From: Bacillus changyiensis
GTDB taxonomy: Bacteria > Bacillota > Bacilli > Bacillales > Bacillaceae
NCBI RefSeq assembly: GCF_027706145.1
Contig: NZ_JAQFWW010000002.1
Span: 186,001 to 250,000 of the forward strand
Length of the DNA stretch: 64,000 nucleotides
Direction of reading: 5' to 3'
Below the pieces are notes generated by a model. That model was not told where the DNA came from, searched no databases, and worked only from the letters and a program-made list of their open reading frames with translations. Position 1 is the first letter of the stretch; every line of letters starts with the position of its first letter. Below are positions 25,377 to 33,908 of this stretch, in pieces. The position numbers were made by a program, and so were the translations under genes.

Positions 25377-25440
25377 ATAAAGAATATCAAACAAAAAAAC
25401 AAGTTACAATCTAATTAAAATTGTGACATAAGCCATGAAG

Positions 25441-25454
25441 TGACTAGCCAGTCA
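25441..25454. promoter_or_regulatory. Second palindrome in the TetR-gene leader
   Basis: TGACT-AGCC-AGTCA, 46 bases before the TetR start codon and about 92 bases from the related palindrome over the promoter. Probably another autoregulatory site. Confidence 0.45.
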
Positions 25455-25499
25455 TACCCGGTAAATTTGGAACTCCATCCATTCAGGAAGGTGAAGACC

Positions 25500-26378
25500 A
25501 TGAAACAAAAAGAAAGAGTCATTATTGAAACAGCTATTAAACTATTTGCTAAAAAAGGCTATAATGCAACTTCAGTACAAGAAATTGCAAAAGAATGCCA
25601 AATCTCTAAAGGTGCTTTTTATATTTACTTTAAATCGAAAGAAGCGCTTCTCCTTTCAGTCCTACATTATTACTATGATAAAGTCTTTTCCCGAATTCAT
25701 AAAATTCAAACAGAACATGATAACCCACGGACTGTCTACAGAAAACAACTGATCGTTTTTTTCAAAAACATTTTTGACCATAAAGAGTTTATTATGATGC
25801 AATATAGAGAGCAGCCACTGCCATACAATGAGGAAATTGAGGCATTTGCTAAAAAAATGCGGACAACTACCCTCAAGCTTCATAAAGAAAATATCCAGAA
25901 TATTTACGGAGAAAACATTGAACCCTATAGTGCAGAATTGTGTTTTTTGATTGATGGAATGAGCGAAGTTTATCTTGAATTAATGGTTTTATTACATCAT
26001 TCTTTTGATCTCCACCTTCTTGCTGATCATATCCTTAACTGTATTGATGATTTAGCAACAGGAATGATGAAACGAAGTGAAAGTCCAGTAATATCCAATG
26101 AAATGGCGGACAAGTGGTTCGGTCCTTTCTCCAGATTGGATCCCCTAAAAGATACGCTCATTCAAGAAATGCAAATCAAAGTAGAAAAATGGTTTAACAG
26201 CGATCCTCCTTCAGAACTGCTGGAAAGCCTGACTATTTTAAAAGAAGAATTGAAAAAACAAACGCCAAAAAAAGCAATCATTAAAGGGATGTTACTTGTT
26301 TTGCATGAGTTTGAAGTAGTCCAAAAGGAAGTGGATCAGCTGACCGAGTACATTCAAAAGGATATACTGAATTCTTAG
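25500..26378 (+). CDS. yuxN: TetR/AcrR-family transcriptional regulator (YuxN-like)
   Basis: A 292-residue repressor. The ATG at 25500 (MKQKERVIIETAIKLF) has AGGAAGGTGA upstream and begins exactly at the conserved N-terminal helix-turn-helix (TSVQEIAKECQISKGAFYIYFKSKE). The rest is a long all-helical ligand domain, unusually long for TetR proteins (usually about 200 residues), ending with an extra ~80-residue helical tail. Gene position beside citG suggests B. subtilis YuxN. The ligand is unknown. Two palindromes upstream suggest self-regulation. Confidence 0.8.
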   Translation: MKQKERVIIETAIKLFAKKGYNATSVQEIAKECQISKGAFYIYFKSKEALLLSVLHYYYDKVFSRIHKIQTEHDNPRTVYRKQLIVFFKNIFDHKEFIMMQYREQPLPYNEEIEAFAKKMRTTTLKLHKENIQNIYGENIEPYSAELCFLIDGMSEVYLELMVLLHHSFDLHLLADHILNCIDDLATGMMKRSESPVISNEMADKWFGPFSRLDPLKDTLIQEMQIKVEKWFNSDPPSELLESLTILKEELKKQTPKKAIIKGMLLVLHEFEVVQKEVDQLTEYIQKDILNS

Positions 26379-26382
26379 AGGG

Positions 26383-26412
26383 AAACGGCCGCATCTAGCA
26401 GCCGTTTTTTGT
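26383..26412. terminator. Terminator between the TetR gene and citG
   Basis: AACGGC and GCCGTT pair around a loop, followed by T residues; the two genes converge. Confidence 0.75.
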
Positions 26413-27800
26413 TATCCTTTCGGGTTCACCATTTCTTCAGGTTTAACAACTTCATCAAACTGTTTTTCGGTTAAAAGATTCAACTGAAGAGCGGCTTCCT
26501 TCAGTGTTAATCCTTCTTGATGGGCAAGCTTTGCAATTTTTGCAGCATTTTCATAACCGATATGCGGATTTAAAGCTGTGACAAGCATAAGTGAATTTTT
26601 AAGGTTATTTTCAATCGTCTCATGAGCTGGCTTAATGCCAACCGCACATTTATCATGGAATGAATTCATCCCATCAGCTAGCAGCTGCACTGATTGAAGG
26701 ACATTATAAATGATAACTGGTTTAAATACGTTTAATTCAAAGTTCCCTTGACTTGCCGCAAAGCCAACCGTCGCATCATTCCCCATAATTTGCGCTGCAA
26801 TCATGGTCAGGGCTTCGCTCTGAGTAGGATTTACTTTACCTGGCATGATAGAGCTTCCCGGTTCATTTTCAGGAATGACCAGTTCGCCGATCCCGCAGCG
26901 TGGGCCGCTTGCCAGCCATCTGACATCATTAGCAATTTTCATCAAATCTGCTGCCAATGCCTTAAGAGCACCATGGACATGGGTCAATTCATCATGGCTT
27001 GTTAATGCATGAAATTTATTAGGTGAACTTCTAAACGTCTGCCCGGTCAATTGAGTGATTTCTTCAGCAACCATTTGACCAAATTGTGGATGAGCATTAA
27101 TTCCCGTTCCAACAGCTGTTCCTCCAATGGCAAGATCGCGAATTTTTCCCGTTGCTTCAAGGATCATTTCTTTAGAACGGTCAAGCATATAGACCCAGCC
27201 GCTGATCTCCTGTCCAAGTGTAAGTGGAGTCGCATCCTGAAGGTGGGTACGGCCAATTTTGACGATATCTTGAAATGACGCAGCTTTTTCATTGAGTGTA
27301 TGTTTTAAGCGGTCAATAGCTGGTACGAGCTTTTCATAAATAGCGAGAACAGCCGCAACATGCATCGCTGTCGGAAATGTATCATTTGAGCTTTGGCTAC
27401 GATTGACATCATCATTCGGATGAATCTTATTGCTTGAGCCTTTTTCTTGCAAATAAGCTGTCCCTCTGTTTGCCACGACTTCATTCATGTTCATATTACT
27501 TTGCGTCCCACTTCCTGTCTGCCAGACAACAAGCGGAAAATGACTGTCATAGTTCCCCTTTAAAATATCGTCACATACAGAAACAATCGCTTCCGATTTT
27601 TCAGCTTCCAGATTTCCTAATCTTTCATTGGCGATGGCTGCACTTCTTTTCAAAATTGCAAACGCATACACAACTTCGTGCGGCATTTTTTCTGAGCCAA
27701 TTTTAAAATTCTCCTTGCTCCTCTGAGTTTGAGCACCCCAAAACTTGTCTGCAGGAACCTCAATTTCTCCCATTGTGTCTCTTTCAATTCTGACATTCAT
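26412..27800 (-). CDS. citG: Fumarase class II (CitG/FumC)
   Basis: TCA-cycle enzyme converting fumarate to malate. The 462-residue length is standard. Visible motifs: [17 protein letters not shown] near residue 98, the signature [15 protein letters not shown] near residue 317, [14 protein letters not shown] and the substrate-binding [13 protein letters not shown] region. Cytosolic tetramer. Located beside yuxN as in B. subtilis, but the gerA operon that follows it there is absent. Confidence 0.96.
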   Translation of the reverse strand: MNVRIERDTMGEIEVPADKFWGAQTQRSKENFKIGSEKMPHEVVYAFAILKRSAAIANERLGNLEAEKSEAIVSVCDDILKGNYDSHFPLVVWQTGSGTQSNMNMNEVVANRGTAYLQEKGSSNKIHPNDDVNRSQSSNDTFPTAMHVAAVLAIYEKLVPAIDRLKHTLNEKAASFQDIVKIGRTHLQDATPLTLGQEISGWVYMLDRSKEMILEATGKIRDLAIGGTAVGTGINAHPQFGQMVAEEITQLTGQTFRSSPNKFHALTSHDELTHVHGALKALAADLMKIANDVRWLASGPRCGIGELVIPENEPGSSIMPGKVNPTQSEALTMIAAQIMGNDATVGFAASQGNFELNVFKPVIIYNVLQSVQLLADGMNSFHDKCAVGIKPAHETIENNLKNSLMLVTALNPHIGYENAAKIAKLAHQEGLTLKEAALQLNLLTEKQFDEVVKPEEMVNPKG

Positions 27801-27863
27801 TATGTATCCCTTCCTTCTCTGGTCTGCAACATATTGAATTCGATGAAAATATCAAAAATCCTC

Positions 27864-27896
27864 TTTAGAAACATTTTCAATAAAAACGTTTCTAAA
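27864..27896. repeat. Nine-base inverted repeat upstream of citG
   Basis: TTTAGAAAC and GTTTCTAAA, perfect arms separated by 15 bases. It sits 63 bases before the citG start codon and 130 bases before the divergent small membrane protein. No T run follows, so it is more like an operator than a terminator. Confidence 0.45.
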
Positions 27897-28028
27897 AAGA
27901 CTAGTAACAAGGCGATAATTCCTTTAAGATATAACAAATGAGAGTCATAAAAATTTAATAATCTGACCAATTATGAAATCATCGGAAGCAGATGATGTTG
28001 ATAAAATAGTTTTGAAAGGGTGATGTGC

Positions 28029-28397
28029 TTGAAGCGGATCTTGCAGATGACAGGTGCTACTTTAATTGTGACCGCAATCATTTTAGCTAGTTTAATGATC
28101 AATGATGTTGTTCTAGAACCATTTATGGAGGATTCACAATCGATGCTATTCTTTACGATTGGTACTTCTCTGTCAACTCCGATTTTTTGCTTCATTGGCG
28201 GATTTATTTTGCTTGGCATGAGCAAACTGATCGATTTGCAAGAAAAGAATAACTCCATTCTGGTTGAACGACTAGACGCGATACTCAAAAATAGCACCCA
28301 AATGGAGCTTGAAGAGAATGAGCCAACGACTAAGTCTGTTCATATAGACTCATCAGCTCTATCTGAAATTGATGACCGCAAATATTGGAACGGCTGA
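28029..28397 (+). CDS. Small two-helix membrane protein of unknown function
   Basis: About 122 residues from the likely TTG start at 28029 (MKRILQMTGATLIV), spaced 8 bases after AAAGGG; the ATG at 28023 is too close to that site. Two hydrophobic segments (ATLIVTAIILASLMI and FFTIGTSLSTPIFCFIGGFILLG) are followed by a charged cytosolic tail (DLQEKNNSILVERLDAILKNS). I do not recognise the family. It occupies the place of the gerA operon between citG and the lia operon and converges with liaR. Confidence 0.6.
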   Translation: MKRILQMTGATLIVTAIILASLMINDVVLEPFMEDSQSMLFFTIGTSLSTPIFCFIGGFILLGMSKLIDLQEKNNSILVERLDAILKNSTQMELEENEPTTKSVHIDSSALSEIDDRKYWNG

Positions 28398-28423
28398 CAG
28401 CGACAATGATATGACATACGAAT

Positions 28424-29059
28424 CTATCTAACAAGCTTGTTTCGGTGCGCATAGATGGCTGCCTGTGTGCGGTCATCGACCTCAAGCTTGGAAAGAATGT
28501 TGGTCACATGAGTTTTGACAGTTTTAATCGTGATAAATAATTCTTCGGCAATGTCCTTGTTTGTTTTCCCAACAGCAACAAGTTTAAGGATTTCCAGTTC
28601 CCTCGCTGTCAAGGATTCATGAAGGGGAAGTTCTCCTGATGAATGTCTAAGCTTTGATAACACTTTTCCAGCCACCTTTGCTTCAAGCTTGGATTCCCCT
28701 ATGCTTGCTGCCCTGATGGCATCGGCAATCTCACTTGCTTTTGATGTTTTAAGCAAATAACTGAGCGCACCAGCTTCTATAACCGGATAAACTTTATCAT
28801 CATCGATAAAACTTGTTAGCACGATAATTCTGGGATCAGGCAACACACGACAGATTTGCTTTGTAGCCTCAATTCCATCCATTCCCTCCATGACAAGATC
28901 CATTAAAATAACGTCAGGATGTGTCTCAACCGCCATTTCAACCCCACGTCTTCCATCTGATGCTTCACCAATCACCTCGATATCTGGTTGGGATTCCAAA
29001 AAAGCGGACAGACCCATTCTAACCATTTCATGATCATCAATTAATAGTACTCGAATCAC
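28424..29059 (-). CDS. liaR: Envelope stress response regulator LiaR (NarL family)
   Basis: Response regulator of about 211 residues from a GTG start at 29059 (IRVLLIDDHEMVRMG) with AAGGGGAGA in front; an upstream ATG at 29086 lies further inside liaS. The receiver domain has DDHEMV and the acceptor aspartate in VILMDLVMEGMDG (about D54). The LuxR-type helix-turn-helix LTARELEILKLVAVGKTNKDIAEEL is at the C-terminus. It activates the liaIH promoter when cell-wall synthesis is disturbed. Overlaps the end of liaS. Confidence 0.92.
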   Translation of the reverse strand: MIRVLLIDDHEMVRMGLSAFLESQPDIEVIGEASDGRRGVEMAVETHPDVILMDLVMEGMDGIEATKQICRVLPDPRIIVLTSFIDDDKVYPVIEAGALSYLLKTSKASEIADAIRAASIGESKLEAKVAGKVLSKLRHSSGELPLHESLTARELEILKLVAVGKTNKDIAEELFITIKTVKTHVTNILSKLEVDDRTQAAIYAHRNKLVR

Positions 29060-30125
29060 TGTGATTCTCCCCTTTTTCTTGTTCAAAGATCGGAACTTTT
29101 ACATCAACTTGTGTGCCTTTTCCCGCAAATGATATCACTTCTGCCACTCCGCCCACTTCACTAGCTCTTTCCTTTATGGAATGAAGTCCATATGATGACG
29201 ATTTGACGGTATCCATTTTAAAGCCTTCTCCATTATCAATAACTTTCAACTGAAGCTGTCGGTTTCTGAGCAACAGCCTGATCGATACTTTTGTTGCCTT
29301 TGAATGCCGGAAAACATTTGAAAGGGCTTCTTGAACGATTCTAAATAAATGATCTTCAACCCCTTTAGGAAGTTTTCCGATATCTTCAATTTCCCAATCC
29401 ATCTCAATTGATTGCTTTGCTTTGAACTCGATGAGAAGTTCAGATAACCCTTCTTTTAGTCCTTTTCCTTCAAGGGTAACGGGACGAAGATGTAAAAGTA
29501 AAGCTCTCATTTCACTTTGTGCATCAGCCGCCATTTTTTCAACCATTTTCAGCCTCTGTACAAATTTCTCATCTACTGACGGTTGAATACCTTCCAAAAT
29601 AGCAGAAGTCATCATTGAAATTGCAAAAAGTTGCTGGCTTACAGCATCATGCAATTCCCGTGCCAGACGCTGCCGTTCCTCGGAAATGACAGATTTTTTC
29701 ATTTGATCTTGCCATTCCGCCCTTTCATTTGACAGTTTTTGCAGAGAAGCAACTTGCCTTTCAATCCGTTCAGCCATAGCATTTAACTGATCGGCTGCAA
29801 GTCCGATCTCATCATCGCCAAGCTGTGGAATTCGATAAGCAAAATTGCCGTTCTCATATTTGATAATGGATTCGATTAATTTTTCAAGCCTTTTTTTCAG
29901 CTGGTTACCGAACATATATCCAAAACCAAACCCAACAACTGCACTGATTGAAAAAAGCAGAATAATAAAAGGAATGCCAAACCACCTTGAAGTGATGAGA
30001 ACCCTTGGGTCAAGTTGATAATAAAACAACATGAATCCCAAAACAGAAAGAAAGATCGTCAAACTGACACCTAAAGATAAACGAACAGCACGCCATTGAA
30101 TATTCGCTAGTCTACTGGTCTTCAT
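29037..30125 (-). CDS. liaS: Envelope stress sensor kinase LiaS
   Basis: NarX-type histidine kinase, 362 residues, with two membrane helices at the front enclosing only a tiny external loop (an intramembrane-sensing kinase), a HAMP region, the phospho-histidine in RLARELHDAVSQQLFAIS and an ATP domain (EALSNVFRHSKA, GEGF). In B. subtilis it is held inactive by LiaF and phosphorylates LiaR. It overlaps liaF by four bases. Confidence 0.92.
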   Translation of the reverse strand: MKTSRLANIQWRAVRLSLGVSLTIFLSVLGFMLFYYQLDPRVLITSRWFGIPFIILLFSISAVVGFGFGYMFGNQLKKRLEKLIESIIKYENGNFAYRIPQLGDDEIGLAADQLNAMAERIERQVASLQKLSNERAEWQDQMKKSVISEERQRLARELHDAVSQQLFAISMMTSAILEGIQPSVDEKFVQRLKMVEKMAADAQSEMRALLLHLRPVTLEGKGLKEGLSELLIEFKAKQSIEMDWEIEDIGKLPKGVEDHLFRIVQEALSNVFRHSKATKVSIRLLLRNRQLQLKVIDNGEGFKMDTVKSSSYGLHSIKERASEVGGVAEVISFAGKGTQVDVKVPIFEQEKGENHSDSSTIN

Positions 30126-30853
30126 ATGAAGCGCACATCCACATCACCGATAAACAGAGAAATTGAAATTTTAACACGTCTTGTAGACTGCTGGTAATTT
30201 TCTGACTCGGTATAAATTTGGGTTCCAATTCCGCTTTTTCGATCACCGATAATGTCTATATCACCGATAAAAGCTGAAGAACTGATGGAAACATCAAGAT
30301 CAGATGGGATATAAATATCAACATCACCGATAAGTCCAGTGATGGCAATTGTATTTTCCCCCTCTGAAATAATGGCTTTTGACAAATCGATTTTAACATC
30401 TCCAATAAATCCGGATATATTTAAATCATTTAAGTCAAAAGGTGTTTTCATTAATTTAACGTCCCCAACAAAAAAACTATGTTGTCCCGCGCTTTTCCTA
30501 AGAGGAAATGAAGAGCCTTCCAGCTTATCTTTTTCCTTTATTTTCGGGTTTTTACGGTCAAAAACAGGCTGGTTTGTTACAAACCTGTAACCAGCATAAA
30601 TCAAAAATGCGGCAAATAAATAACCAAACAGACTGAAAGTAATGCTGAACAAATTATTTAAAATTAAAAAACCCGCAAAAATATACATGACAGAGCCGAG
30701 CCACCGGCGTGAATACTTCCGAAAAAAATACCCGGCAAAAAGAAAGGCGAGCGGCCAGAATAAAACATCCCCAAGTCCGCTGTTTTGCAAAAATACACTG
30801 ATTCCAAAAAGGACGATGATTAATCCGATCAGTTGTTTTTTTCTAAGACGCAT
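30122..30853 (-). CDS. liaF: LiaF, inhibitor of LiaRS
   Basis: Membrane protein of about 243 residues from the ATG at 30853 (MRLRKKQLIGLIIVLFG), preceded by AAAGGAGGG; an in-frame ATG at 30886 exists without a good ribosome binding site. The N-terminal ~100 residues hold several transmembrane segments; the C-terminal part is a soluble beta-repeat domain (FIGDVKIDLS, LIGDVDIYIP, FIGDIDIIGD, FIGDVDVRF) with four visible FIGD-type turns. It restrains LiaS in the absence of stress. Confidence 0.9.
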   Translation of the reverse strand: MRLRKKQLIGLIIVLFGISVFLQNSGLGDVLFWPLAFLFAGYFFRKYSRRWLGSVMYIFAGFLILNNLFSITFSLFGYLFAAFLIYAGYRFVTNQPVFDRKNPKIKEKDKLEGSSFPLRKSAGQHSFFVGDVKLMKTPFDLNDLNISGFIGDVKIDLSKAIISEGENTIAITGLIGDVDIYIPSDLDVSISSSAFIGDIDIIGDRKSGIGTQIYTESENYQQSTRRVKISISLFIGDVDVRFI

Positions 30854-30886
30854 GCTGACTTCAGGCCCTCCTTTCCTTTTTGACAT

Positions 30887-31750
30887 TTATTCAATTGATA
30901 GATTCCCGCTTGTGAGCGAGATACTAATTTTATATCTGCCACTTCTGTTTTTTCCAATCAGTTTCTGTTTGTCTCCACTAGTCTCATCAAACGAATAAGA
31001 ATGTTTGATGTTGCCGATTGTTGCTTTTGCATCAAGCGAAATATCAGCATCCTCAGGAAGCTCAAGCTTGGTATTTCCGATGTTCCCATCGATACTTAGC
31101 GGCGCATTGATTGTAGAAAACGATGCATTCAAATTGCCTAAATTCTGCTTTATATTAAGCTTTCCTGAAACATGATCGAGCTTTGTATTTCCTGAAGTAG
31201 AGTCAATCTTTGCCGTCCTTGTTTCCACATTTTCCAAGCGAATATTACCCGAGTTTCCTTTTACTGAAAGTTCGCTTGAATGAAGCTGATTGATCTTCAA
31301 ATTGCCGGCTCCAGATTTCACTGATACATGTCGTAACGATAAATGCTCACCTGAAATATTTACATTCCCACTATCAGATTTTATAGACAGATCATGTTGA
31401 AATTGATATGGTACTTTGACAATCAACTCATTTTTCCGAAAGGAAAATAACAAGGATCCCTTTGGTTGAACAGACAAACGAAAAGTGCCTCCTTGTTCGG
31501 ATGACTTCAAGTGCACACTTTCACCTGACAAAACCGCCTCTATATTATCACGATTTTCTGCTTTAATCTTCACGGTCATGTTTTGACCATTGATATCAAT
31601 GTGATTCATTTTCGAGGCTAATGCATGGGCTGACTGATCGGATTCTTGATTGGCTGTGAAAAGCGAAGAAATTCGCCCCCCACCAAAAGTCAAACTGGCG
31701 ATGATCAAAATTCCAACAATGATCAACATTTTTCCAACCGTTTTTTTCAT
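30887..31750 (-). CDS. liaG: LiaG, DUF4097 membrane-anchored protein
   Basis: A 287-residue protein with an N-terminal membrane anchor (KMLIIVGILIIASLTFGGG) and an external beta-helix-like domain made of repeating SGN/GN turns (KSDSGNVNISGE, KSGAGNLKINQL, KGNSGNIRLENV, TSGNTKLDHV), typical of the DUF4097 adhesin-like fold. Its role in the lia operon is undefined. It starts the weaker distal part of the operon, after a partial terminator. Confidence 0.88.
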   Translation of the reverse strand: MKKTVGKMLIIVGILIIASLTFGGGRISSLFTANQESDQSAHALASKMNHIDINGQNMTVKIKAENRDNIEAVLSGESVHLKSSEQGGTFRLSVQPKGSLLFSFRKNELIVKVPYQFQHDLSIKSDSGNVNISGEHLSLRHVSVKSGAGNLKINQLHSSELSVKGNSGNIRLENVETRTAKIDSTSGNTKLDHVSGKLNIKQNLGNLNASFSTINAPLSIDGNIGNTKLELPEDADISLDAKATIGNIKHSYSFDETSGDKQKLIGKNRSGRYKISISLTSGNLSIE

Positions 31751-31828
31751 TTGTTTATCCTTTCGGTCAATGTCTCTCGTTCTTATTATAAGTAAATGTT
31801 CCTATGAAAGAAATAAAAATTGTAAAAG

Positions 31829-31873
31829 GGGCTGTCCAATACGTCAATTTTTGACGATTGGACGCCCTTTTCA
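31829..31873 (-). terminator. Internal partial terminator between liaH and liaG
   Basis: A long stem pairs GGGCGTCCAAT..CGTCAA with TTGACG..ATTGGACAGCCC on the minus strand, followed by TTTTAC. In B. subtilis liaIH is the abundant transcript and only part of it reads through into liaGFSR; this hairpin would do that. Confidence 0.75.
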
Positions 31874-31925
31874 CATTTAACAAATGCTGTTATATCAGCA
31901 ATACTCTTTTCGGACAGCTTCTTTT

Positions 31926-32609
31926 TTATTCATTTCCGACTGACTCTTGTTTTTCTAAGCCGACCTTTTGGCTCCGCATTTTTTCAAGTTCTTCTTCTAC
32001 CTCTTTTGCATATTCAAGCCGGCTGTATGGGCTGTTAGATGTTGCGGTAAAATCAGCATAACTATTCACCCTTGTCTCCATTTCTTCAATACGGCTTTCC
32101 ATTCTCATAAACTCGCGGTAGGCGCTCTCGTTATCAATTTTGTTAAAAGAGGCATTCATATGTTCTTTTGCTTTAACCGCATTTGCGCGGGCGATAAGTG
32201 CGTGTTTTTTATCCTTTATATCACGAAGTTTCACTTCAAGAGTTTGTAACTGCTCTTTTAATTCAACTAGCTGCTGTTTAGCATGTTGATAAGTATCCTG
32301 ATATTCAACTGCTTTTGCCTCAAAATACTTCATTTCTGAAAGAGCTTTTTTGGCAAGTTCCTCTTCACCAGCATCAAAAGCAAGTTGTGCCTGATTTTTT
32401 CGTTTAACAGCCAATTTTTCCGCTTCTTCATATTTCCCTTTAAAATTTTGCTCAATAACTTGCTGCTTTACAATTGTATGTTTTGCCTTGGCAATATCAC
32501 TTTCCATATCACGAACATATTGATTTAACATGACCCGCGGGTTTTCGAGTTTATCCAATCCTTCATTAATAGATGCAACAACCATGTTTCTAATACGTTT
32601 TAGCGCCAT
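31926..32609 (-). CDS. liaH: LiaH, PspA/IM30-family phage-shock protein
   Basis: A 227-residue, almost wholly alpha-helical coiled-coil protein starting MALKRIRNMVVASINEGLDK, the PspA signature with an amphipathic first helix. PspA/IM30 proteins oligomerise on the inner face of the membrane and protect it when cell-wall antibiotics act. Ribosome binding site AAAGGATGA. It is the second gene of the liaIH unit. Confidence 0.93.
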   Translation of the reverse strand: MALKRIRNMVVASINEGLDKLENPRVMLNQYVRDMESDIAKAKHTIVKQQVIEQNFKGKYEEAEKLAVKRKNQAQLAFDAGEEELAKKALSEMKYFEAKAVEYQDTYQHAKQQLVELKEQLQTLEVKLRDIKDKKHALIARANAVKAKEHMNASFNKIDNESAYREFMRMESRIEEMETRVNSYADFTATSNSPYSRLEYAKEVEEELEKMRSQKVGLEKQESVGNE

Positions 32610-32629
32610 AACTTAGTTCATCCTTTCGT

Positions 32630-33019
32630 TTATTGTTTTTTTTTCAAAAAATCTTCCCATTCTGTATCAAAACTTGTATCATATGAAGCCGCAGAAGGCT
32701 CTACTTTCCCTGAGAAAAACACATTTTCTTCTGGATCACTGTTTTCCTTTATTAAGTTCCAGCCAAAGTAAATCAAGGCGACAGCAAGTGCCATTCCAAT
32801 TAGAAAAGGAAGCGATCCTCCCAAAAACATGATCCCGATGATGCCTAATATAACAGCGGCAAACTGGTGGCCTACGCGCCATTTTTTAATAGCGTAATAA
32901 ACAAACAAGGCACCGATTGCCCCAGCAAATAACCCTCCGAAAATACCTCCTCCAAAGAACAGAGAAATACCAAACAGGATGAGAATAAAACCGATGACTG
33001 ATTTACCTGTTATTTTCAT
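32630..33019 (-). CDS. liaI: LiaI, small membrane anchor for LiaH
   Basis: About 129 residues from the ATG at 33019 (MKITGKSVIGFILI), preceded by AAAGGAGGAG; the frame stays open upstream without a ribosome binding site. It is strongly hydrophobic, glycine-rich (GGGIFGGLFAGAIGALF) and ends with a charged tail of ~35 residues. In B. subtilis LiaI recruits LiaH to the membrane. First gene of the lia operon; the LiaR-dependent promoter must lie in 33020-33150 but no site is certain by eye. Confidence 0.88.
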   Translation of the reverse strand: MKITGKSVIGFILILFGISLFFGGGIFGGLFAGAIGALFVYYAIKKWRVGHQFAAVILGIIGIMFLGGSLPFLIGMALAVALIYFGWNLIKENSDPEENVFFSGKVEPSAASYDTSFDTEWEDFLKKKQ

Positions 33020-33159
33020 ATCTGCTCCTCCTTTCTTGTTTATACATCTACTATATACATTTTCATTCTTCGACAAAACGAGTCACAGATTGATTTTACT
33101 GTAAGACCAGGGTCGTATATTGAATAAGACTGAGATGATGTTAGGGTAGCATAGAAAAA

Positions 33160-33190
33160 ACCGTTTCCCTTAGACGGAAAACGGCTTTTG
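33160..33190 (-). terminator. Terminator of the racemase gene
   Basis: On the minus strand AAGCCGTTTTCCGTC and an AACGGTTTTTT arm form a stem with a T run, just past the stop codon of the racemase gene. Confidence 0.65.
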
Positions 33191-33200
33191 TCTGTAGAAC

Positions 33201-33890
33201 TTATTCTAAAGCTTTTTTTACTGCTTGGGCAGCATGGATTACAGTTGTATCAAATATTGGTACATCAGAATCCTCCGAATTTATGAGAGCACCAATTTCT
33301 GTACAACCGAGAACGATTCCTTCAGCTCCTTGATCAACTAAATGGTTGATGATTTGTTGATAATCATCTTTTGAGGATTTCTGTATGTTCCCTAAACATA
33401 ATTCTTCAAAAATCACCTTATTGACGATTTCTCTTTCTGATTCGTTTGGGACTAATACCTTGATACCGTTAGATTCTAATCTTGCTCTATAAAAATCCTG
33501 TTCCATTGTGTATTTTGTACCTAATAACCCAACGGTATCGATTTTTGTTTTTTTGATTTGATTTGCTGTTGCATCAGCAATATGTAAAATGGGGATCGTG
33601 ATCTTTTCCTCAATATGCTCAATGACTTTATGCATCGTATTTGTACAAATAACTATAAAATCTGCTCCTGCTTTCTGCAATGAATGAGCAACATCACCTA
33701 ATAATAATCCTGCTTTTCCCCACTGACCTTCTGCTTGAAAACGTTCAATCTCTTCAAAATCAATACTGTATAACAAACATTTTGCTGAATGCAATCCTCC
33801 CAATCTATTTTTCACTTCTTCGTTCATGATTTGATAGTATTCAACCGTTGATTTCCAACTCATCCCGCCAATAAGTCCGATTGTTTTCAA
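33201..33890 (-). CDS. Aspartate/glutamate racemase-family protein (YgeA/RacX-like)
   Basis: PLP-independent amino acid racemase of 229 residues. The fold has two half-sites, each with a catalytic cysteine: C84 in VICTNTMHK and the one in GIVLGCTEIG near residue 193. It starts MKTIGLIGGMSWKSTVEYY, the typical nucleotide-like first loop of the family. Broad-specificity members make D-amino acids for the cell wall and spore biology. It is not part of this locus in B. subtilis and sits 19 bases behind yvqK on the same strand, so it may be a recent addition to that operon. Confidence 0.85.
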   Translation of the reverse strand: MKTIGLIGGMSWKSTVEYYQIMNEEVKNRLGGLHSAKCLLYSIDFEEIERFQAEGQWGKAGLLLGDVAHSLQKAGADFIVICTNTMHKVIEHIEEKITIPILHIADATANQIKKTKIDTVGLLGTKYTMEQDFYRARLESNGIKVLVPNESEREIVNKVIFEELCLGNIQKSSKDDYQQIINHLVDQGAEGIVLGCTEIGALINSEDSDVPIFDTTVIHAAQAVKKALE

Positions 33891-33908
33891 CAGAACTCAA
33901 CTCCCTTT

